This document shows positions 59,428 through 64,000 of a stretch of DNA of 64,000 bases, piece after piece. Source of the DNA: Marinobacter maritimus (GTDB lineage: Bacteria; Pseudomonadota; Gammaproteobacteria; Pseudomonadales; Oleiphilaceae); assembly GCF_007671675.1 (NCBI RefSeq), contig NZ_VCGW01000001.1, positions 1,426,001-1,490,000 on the forward strand. The letters run 5' to 3'. A program made the position numbers and the translations under genes. Position 1 is the stretch's first letter. The number at the start of each line of letters is the position of its first letter. The notes under the pieces were generated by a model that was not told the origin of the DNA, searched no databases, and was given only the letters and a program-made list of their open reading frames with translations.

Positions 59428-59447
59428 ATTCATACAGCCGTTTGAAT
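59428..59447. promoter_or_regulatory. possible PsrA/FadR-type fatty-acid regulator box
   Basis: The site reads CATAC-N4-GTTTG within a 20-bp dyad flanked by ATT and AAT. The Pseudomonas PsrA consensus is G/CAAAC-N(2-4)-GTTTG/C, so there is one mismatch. PsrA represses fadBA in Pseudomonas and is relieved by long-chain fatty acids. Confidence 0.4.
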
Positions 59448-59733
59448 CGTTAGGGCACACGATGAGAAAAAACAACACGTTTGTCAATTTGTTTCTTTCT
59501 TGCCGCCGCCATATGGCCAACATTCCGATGTTTTTTTAGCGCATAGCCCCTATTTTTCAGGCAACTACGAGTACTACAGAGAAAAAACTTGAACTTCATC
59601 ACGCAAATTTCAAAAATGTTTACATTTCCCCGGGCCAACACCTGCAAAACCGCTTGATTGGCCAGAGAAGTTACTTTACCTTCGATCTACGACTTTGGTA
59701 CACAATAATAAACGCATCACGGAGACTCATCCG

Positions 59734-60549
59734 ATGAAGACCACCCGCCTGCGGACGCATTCCCTGGTCTCTGCACTGCTAATATTTATGCTCACATCCA
59801 TGAGTGTCCGAGCGCAGGACGCTGACGATTTCCTGGCTCAGCTTCACAGCTTTCGTGTCAGCAATTACATTTCTCTTGATGCCTACTACCGATTCATCGG
59901 AAGCGGCACTACCACTACCCTCAACGAGATCGTAGCAGGTATCAACACCGCCAACGACGCCATGAATCTGCTCGCAAAAAGTACGAGTGGCGTTTTGACA
60001 GCGGAACAGATTGAAGCGCTCAACGGCGAGTTCGACAAGTTCAAGGCCTTGATGCGTGACAACATCAATGATGTGCGCAATACCGGTTACCCGGACTTGC
60101 GGCTGGTTTCCGATATGGCCAACCAGGCTCTGACCATGAACGATTCAGCAACAGAGCTGTACCAGATTGCCCAGGAAAACTCCCAGACAGAGACCAGTCC
60201 GCGGCTGGAAGCGGCCCGAATGGGCGCCGTAAAGATTGCCCAGATGATGGCGAAATACTCCGTTCGAACCAACTCATCCGTTGCCCAGACGTTTCAGGGC
60301 TCATCTACTGAGGCGCCTCTTGACGAGCAGGCAAGAGAGTTTGACCAACTATTGGCGATTGTTGCTAAAGGCAAAAGCGACGATGAGCTGGATGTCATTC
60401 TGAAGGACGTCGCGGCCAAATGGCAGTTCATTCGCGGCTCTTACATCAATTACAACGAAAACAATGTTGGCTTTGTAATCGACAGGTACTCCAAACGGAT
60501 CCTTGAGAGCCTGACCACGGTTATCGGACTGCTTCAGCAAACGGCCTGA
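59734..60549 (+). CDS. secreted/periplasmic helical protein, unknown function
   Basis: A 271-residue exported protein. The signal peptide (LVSALLIFMLTSMSVRAQ) is cleaved near residue 28. The mature part is almost entirely alpha-helical with heptad-like segments (LNEIVAGINTANDAMNLLA; LTAEQIEALNGEFDKFKALMRDNINDV; LVSDMANQALTMNDSATELYQIAQ). It resembles sensor-less helical-bundle proteins such as type IV-pili-nitrate/methyl-accepting input domains, but without a membrane or output part. ATG 59734 follows GGAGA; the GTG/TTG at 59695 is rejected. It is divergent from fadB and precedes the stress protein by 75 bp. Confidence 0.65.
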   Translation: MKTTRLRTHSLVSALLIFMLTSMSVRAQDADDFLAQLHSFRVSNYISLDAYYRFIGSGTTTTLNEIVAGINTANDAMNLLAKSTSGVLTAEQIEALNGEFDKFKALMRDNINDVRNTGYPDLRLVSDMANQALTMNDSATELYQIAQENSQTETSPRLEAARMGAVKIAQMMAKYSVRTNSSVAQTFQGSSTEAPLDEQAREFDQLLAIVAKGKSDDELDVILKDVAAKWQFIRGSYINYNENNVGFVIDRYSKRILESLTTVIGLLQQTA

Positions 60550-60624
60550 GAACCCAGGTACCTCTTTCCCCGGACTGGTTCGCGTATTATGCTGTAACAA
60601 AGCCTGAACACAAAGGAGTTAGGG

Positions 60625-61056
60625 ATGTCTGCATACAAGAAAATGCTTGTCGCCATAGATCTTACGGAAGAAGCGCCACAGGTTCTGGATAAGGCCAGAG
60701 CGATGTGTGATGCGCATGGGGCAAATCTGGTTCTGATTCACGTTGTAGAGCCTGTGGGCTACGCCTACGGTGGTGATATCCCCATGGACCTGACAGAGCT
60801 ACAGGATCAGCTTGATAAAGCCGCCCGCGAGCAGCTTGCTGCCTACGGTGATCAGTATGGTGTCGATAAGACCAATCAGATTGTGACTGTAGGTCGGCCG
60901 GAGTCTGAAATCCACCGCCTGGTGAAAGAACAGGAGGCGGACCTGGTGATTGTGGGAAGCCATGGCAGAAAGGGGTTCCAGCTACTTCTGGGCTCAACTG
61001 CCAACGGTGTTCTACATGGAACCGAATGCGACGTTCTGGCAATCCGGATCCGCTGA
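60625..61056 (+). CDS. universal stress protein (UspA family)
   Basis: A 143-residue USP. It begins YKKMLVAIDLTEEAPQVLDKA, and the nucleotide-binding G-2x-G-9x-G(S/T) motif is GSHGRKGFQLLLGSTANGVLH, so it probably binds ATP like the MJ0577 subgroup. The acid-rich strand VLIHVVEP is typical. It is expressed under stress or starvation in relatives. The ATG follows AAAGGAG by 7 nt. It is convergent with uup. Confidence 0.93.
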   Translation: MSAYKKMLVAIDLTEEAPQVLDKARAMCDAHGANLVLIHVVEPVGYAYGGDIPMDLTELQDQLDKAAREQLAAYGDQYGVDKTNQIVTVGRPESEIHRLVKEQEADLVIVGSHGRKGFQLLLGSTANGVLHGTECDVLAIRIR

Positions 61057-61141
61057 TAGCTTCCGTTAATAAAGATTCCGGATAAAACGAGCCCGGGGCA
61101 CATTCATTCTGCCACCAGGCTTGTTTTTATCTGCAGGAAGT

Positions 61142-63094
61142 TTAGCTCAGTGCCTGCTCCTCAAGCTCCATCCAACGCGCTATTACTTTCTCAAGGCGCG
61201 CTTCCTTTTTCTCAAGCTCGTCCAATGTCGATGCGACCTCTTCGGGCGTTCCGGAATAAAAATCCGCTGCCGAGATACGCCCCTGGATGCTGGCGACTTC
61301 CTGCTCAAGCGTTTCTATCTGCCCTGGCAACTGCTCAAGCTCGAGCTTTAACTTGTAGCTCAGTTTGACCGGTTTAGCCTGGCTCTTTGATTCGCTGGGA
61401 GCATCCTTTTTTACCGAGCTGTTCTTTTTTCCGCCGCCACTGTGTTTACCAGACTTCGCCGCTTTATCATGCCTGTCGGGACGCGCGCCGCTTGCCTCGG
61501 ACGGAAAGCAACCGCCCTGTCGGCGCCAGTCGCTATAACCTCCAACGTATTCAAAGACGCTTCCTGAACCATCCAGAAAAACGGTTTCCGTTACCACATT
61601 ATCCAGAAACTCGCGGTCGTGGCTGATAACAATCACGGTGCCGGCAAATTCAGCAAGCTGCTCTTCAAGCAGTTCGAGTGTTTCAACATCCAGATCGTTT
61701 GTTGGCTCATCGAGCACCAGAATATTTGCGGGCTTACTAAACAGCTTGGCCAGCAAAAGCCTCGCCCTCTCACCGCCCGAAAATACACTCACTGGAGACC
61801 GCGCCCGCTCCGGTGTAAACAAAAACTCCTGCAAATATCCGAGCACATGCTTACTCTGGCCGTTAATATCAATAAACTCACGCCCTTCAGACAGGTTATC
61901 AAGGGCATTACGGCTCAGGTCCAGCTCACCACGAAGCTGATCAAAGTAGGCCACTTTGAGGTTGGTTCCGAGGCGAATAACCCCCTCTGTGGGTTGGAGA
62001 TCTCCCAGAAGCAATCGCACCAGCGTGGTTTTGCCCGTTCCGTTTTCTCCCACAAGGCCGATTTTGTCGCCCCTGAACACGGTCAGGTCCATATCGCGGA
62101 TGATCGGCGTTCCATCAGGATAAGCAAAACCGGCATCAACAGTCTCAACTACGAGCTTGCCAGAGCGCGTCGCATCCTCCACTGCAAAGGTCGCCGTTCC
62201 GCCGCGGACACGACGCTGTCGGTGCTCTTCCCTCATCGCTTTAAGCGCCCTCACCCGTCCCATATTGCGAGTACGGCGCGCCTTGATACCCTGGCGAATC
62301 CAGGTTTCTTCCTGTTTCAGGCGCTTGTCAAAAAGCGCGTTCTCCCGCTCCTCTTCTTCAAGCGCCTTTTCCTTGAGCTCCAGATATCGGTCGTAAGAGG
62401 CGGCAAAACTGACCAGTTTACCGCGATCCAGCTCCACCACCCGGGTGGCCATACGCCTTATAAATGCACGGTCGTGGCTCACGAAAAGCATCGCCCCACG
62501 GAAGGCTGCAAGCGCCTCCTCAAGCCATGCAATCGCGGGCACATCAAGGTGGTTGGTCGGCTCATCCAGTAACAGAATATCAGGCTCTCCTACGAGAGCT
62601 CTGGCCAGCAACACCCGGCGCTGCCAACCTCCAGAGAGCGTGTTGAGTTGCTGATCCGGATCTATACCGTACTGCGCCAGAATCGCTGTAACCTTCTGAT
62701 CAAGTCGCCAGCCATCAAGCGCTTCGATGCGCTCCTGCACTTTCATCATCCGGTCAAGGCTGGCTTCATCGACCTGCTGCGTCAAAGCATGAAACTCTGT
62801 CAACAGCATGCCGGTTTCAGGAAACGCGCCAGCTACCACCTCATAAGCCGTCCTGGAATCGTCCGATGGAAGGTTCTGTGGCAATACGGCCAACACAGCC
62901 CCATCCTCAAGGCGCACTTTGCCGCCATCAGGCACCACCTCACCACTGACAATTTTTAGCAGGGTTGATTTGCCCTCACCGTTGCGTCCCAACAAACATA
63001 CCCGCTCTCCGGCATCGATATTGAGAGACGCTTGATCCAGTAGTGGGTGCATCCCGAAGGCCAGGGAAATCGAGTCCAGCGTTAACAGTGGCAC
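61142..63094 (-). CDS. uup: ABC-F ATPase Uup
   Basis: A 650-residue soluble ABC-F protein with two ATPase domains and no membrane part. Domain 1 has Walker A GRNGEGKST, signature LSGGWQRRVLLARAL and Walker B ILLLDEPTNHLD. Domain 2 has GENGTGKTT, FSGGERARLLLAKLF and ILVLDEPTNDLD. A C-terminal coiled coil (about 575-650, LKLELEQLPGQIETLEQEVASIQ) binds DNA or the ribosome in Uup homologues. It acts on ribosomes and affects precise excision of transposons. The start is GTG 63094, 8 bp after the MOSC stop, so the two are one unit. Confidence 0.95.
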   Translation of the reverse strand: MPLLTLDSISLAFGMHPLLDQASLNIDAGERVCLLGRNGEGKSTLLKIVSGEVVPDGGKVRLEDGAVLAVLPQNLPSDDSRTAYEVVAGAFPETGMLLTEFHALTQQVDEASLDRMMKVQERIEALDGWRLDQKVTAILAQYGIDPDQQLNTLSGGWQRRVLLARALVGEPDILLLDEPTNHLDVPAIAWLEEALAAFRGAMLFVSHDRAFIRRMATRVVELDRGKLVSFAASYDRYLELKEKALEEEERENALFDKRLKQEETWIRQGIKARRTRNMGRVRALKAMREEHRQRRVRGGTATFAVEDATRSGKLVVETVDAGFAYPDGTPIIRDMDLTVFRGDKIGLVGENGTGKTTLVRLLLGDLQPTEGVIRLGTNLKVAYFDQLRGELDLSRNALDNLSEGREFIDINGQSKHVLGYLQEFLFTPERARSPVSVFSGGERARLLLAKLFSKPANILVLDEPTNDLDVETLELLEEQLAEFAGTVIVISHDREFLDNVVTETVFLDGSGSVFEYVGGYSDWRRQGGCFPSEASGARPDRHDKAAKSGKHSGGGKKNSSVKKDAPSESKSQAKPVKLSYKLKLELEQLPGQIETLEQEVASIQGRISAADFYSGTPEEVASTLDELEKKEARLEKVIARWMELEEQALS

Positions 63095-63102
63095 GTTGCG
63101 TT

Positions 63103-63897
63103 CTACTCCGATTCAATAACAGTGACGGAATCATCCACGTGGATAACTCCCGGTGATTCGTGAATTGCGTTCTGGCCGAAAATCACACCATCGGCCGTTC
63201 TGCGATAGCTTGAGAGTGTCCTCAGTGGTTGCAGGCCAGGGTCTTTTACCCCGGTATCCGGATCAACGGTTGTCAGAACACAGCGGGAGCAGGGCTTTAC
63301 AATATCAAACTGCAGCCCTCCCACTTCAAGCTTGCGCCAATGGTCTTCCTCCCACGGCGCAGAGCCCTCAACAACGATATTGGGCCGAAATCTGCGCATA
63401 TCCACCGGTACGTCAAGGTGCCCGTTCAGCTCTTCCAGTGACGCCAGATTAGTGATTAAAAGGGGGAACCCATCGGCAAAACCTACACGACGGTATTCGC
63501 TTACACGTCCGGCATCAACGCGCCGGAACGACGAATCTGGCATGTAGACAAAGCACACGTCTTTACCACAAAAACGGCTCAACGCCTGATTGGCAACAGA
63601 CTCCCCTACCTGAGCCATTACCCAGTCGCGCCAGACCAGCACTCGCGTTTCCTCGTCCGTTGCCTTCAGCGTGAAATTACCCTCGCCAGGAATATGGACG
63701 CTGACACCATTCTCCACAAAAGATACAGAAACCTTCGCCAGTTCAGGAAAGGCTCTTTGGGTAATAAAGTTCCGATCCGCATCAACGATCATCCAGCGCC
63801 GGTCACCTTTTGGGCCGAAGTCATCCATTCCAAACAATGAAACCTGAATGCCAGCGAGAGATTTGACCGGGTAAACGTGGAGGGAAAGGATTTTCAC
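63103..63897 (-). CDS. MOSC-domain protein, YcbX-like
   Basis: A 264-residue protein. The N-terminal beta-barrel (LSLHVYPVKSLAGIQVS) precedes a MOSC domain that includes RRFRPNIVVEG and the molybdenum-ligand Cys in KPCSRCVLTTVDPDTG. YcbX uses the molybdenum cofactor to reduce N-hydroxylated base analogues. It lacks the C-terminal 2Fe-2S ferredoxin domain of full YcbX, so a separate reductase partner is implied. GTG 63897 fits the GGAG Shine-Dalgarno at 9-nt spacing; the ATG at 63906 abuts it with no spacing. uup follows 8 bp downstream. Confidence 0.88.
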   Translation of the reverse strand: MKILSLHVYPVKSLAGIQVSLFGMDDFGPKGDRRWMIVDADRNFITQRAFPELAKVSVSFVENGVSVHIPGEGNFTLKATDEETRVLVWRDWVMAQVGESVANQALSRFCGKDVCFVYMPDSSFRRVDAGRVSEYRRVGFADGFPLLITNLASLEELNGHLDVPVDMRRFRPNIVVEGSAPWEEDHWRKLEVGGLQFDIVKPCSRCVLTTVDPDTGVKDPGLQPLRTLSSYRRTADGVIFGQNAIHESPGVIHVDDSVTVIESE

Positions 63898-63960
63898 AAG
63901 GCGCATCTCCGGAGAAGAGTGTTTATGTTGGCGAGGCGACCCAGTATAACAAAAACAAAA

Positions 63961-63987
63961 AACCCGACCTCTTACGAGGCCGGGCTT
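63961..63987 (-). terminator. terminator of a leftward gene beyond the window
   Basis: AACCCG-a-CCTC (63961-63971) pairs with GAGG-c-CGGGcTT (63976-63987). The minus-strand product runs into a T-rich tract, so it ends a transcript coming from the right edge. It would also insulate the MOSC-uup unit. Confidence 0.75.
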
Positions 63988-64000
63988 CCGGAATCTGGAG

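Larger units (their letters stand above)
59309..59733. other. 425-bp divergent region between fadB and the secreted helical protein
   Basis: Contains the stem-loop at 59346 and the PsrA-like box at 59428, both listed. The right half (59460-59700) is AT-rich and shows no clear gene or promoter I can defend. Confidence 0.5.

Overview
The window looks like chromosomal DNA of a Marinobacter-like marine gammaproteobacterium. The evidence is moderate GC, GC-rich third codon positions, and gene order that matches pseudomonad-type genomes: cheR-cheV-flgA-flgM-flgN, gntR-smc-zipA-ligA, trpS-scpA-scpB-rluB, gltA with sdhCDAB-sucAB-lpd-sucCD, and topA with fadAB, usp and uup. The genus is inferred from these neighbourhoods, not from a search.

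Region by region. Positions 1-7.5 kb are accessory: a cluster of small detoxification-type enzymes (a 2OG-oxygenase-like protein, an MDR reductase, an AhpD-like protein, a YghU glutathione transferase, a HAD dehalogenase and a VOC protein) with one TetR and two LysR regulators. A 16-bp palindrome, TTGAGYGATCACTCAA or a near variant, occurs five times here, and in three places it contains the -35 element of a plausible promoter. This is the best candidate for an undescribed regulatory unit. Positions 7.9-10.5 kb hold a CBS4-PAS-GGDEF-EAL c-di-GMP enzyme, followed by tRNA-Ser(GGA). Positions 10.9-15.4 kb carry small stress or metabolic genes (isochorismatase-like, cupin, Blc lipocalin), a LysR regulator and an MFS transporter. 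Positions 15.4-19.1 kb are flagellar and chemotaxis genes, with an excellent sigma-28 promoter before flgM. Positions 19.1-26 kb hold an MshEN-type protein, a periplasmic cyclophilin, mnmC, a CBS protein and a large lipoprotein. Positions 26.2-38.7 kb are chromosome-maintenance and translation genes (ligA, zipA, smc, scpAB, rluB, trpS) with a diguanylate cyclase between them. Positions 38.8-52 kb are a TCA-cycle supercluster, read leftward from sdhC to sucD, with gltA divergent. Positions 53-64 kb hold topA, fadA/fadB, a secreted helical protein, a universal stress protein, uup and a MOSC protein.

How the genes work together. The TCA block makes succinate dehydrogenase, 2-oxoglutarate dehydrogenase and succinyl-CoA synthetase, with citrate synthase transcribed from the opposite side of one 478-bp control region. 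FadBA feeds acetyl-CoA into this cycle. SMC-ScpAB (condensin), LigA, TopA and ZipA serve chromosome organisation and division. CheV/CheR and FlgA/M/N serve motility, under a sigma-28/FlgM checkpoint. No phage, insertion sequence or CRISPR array was seen.
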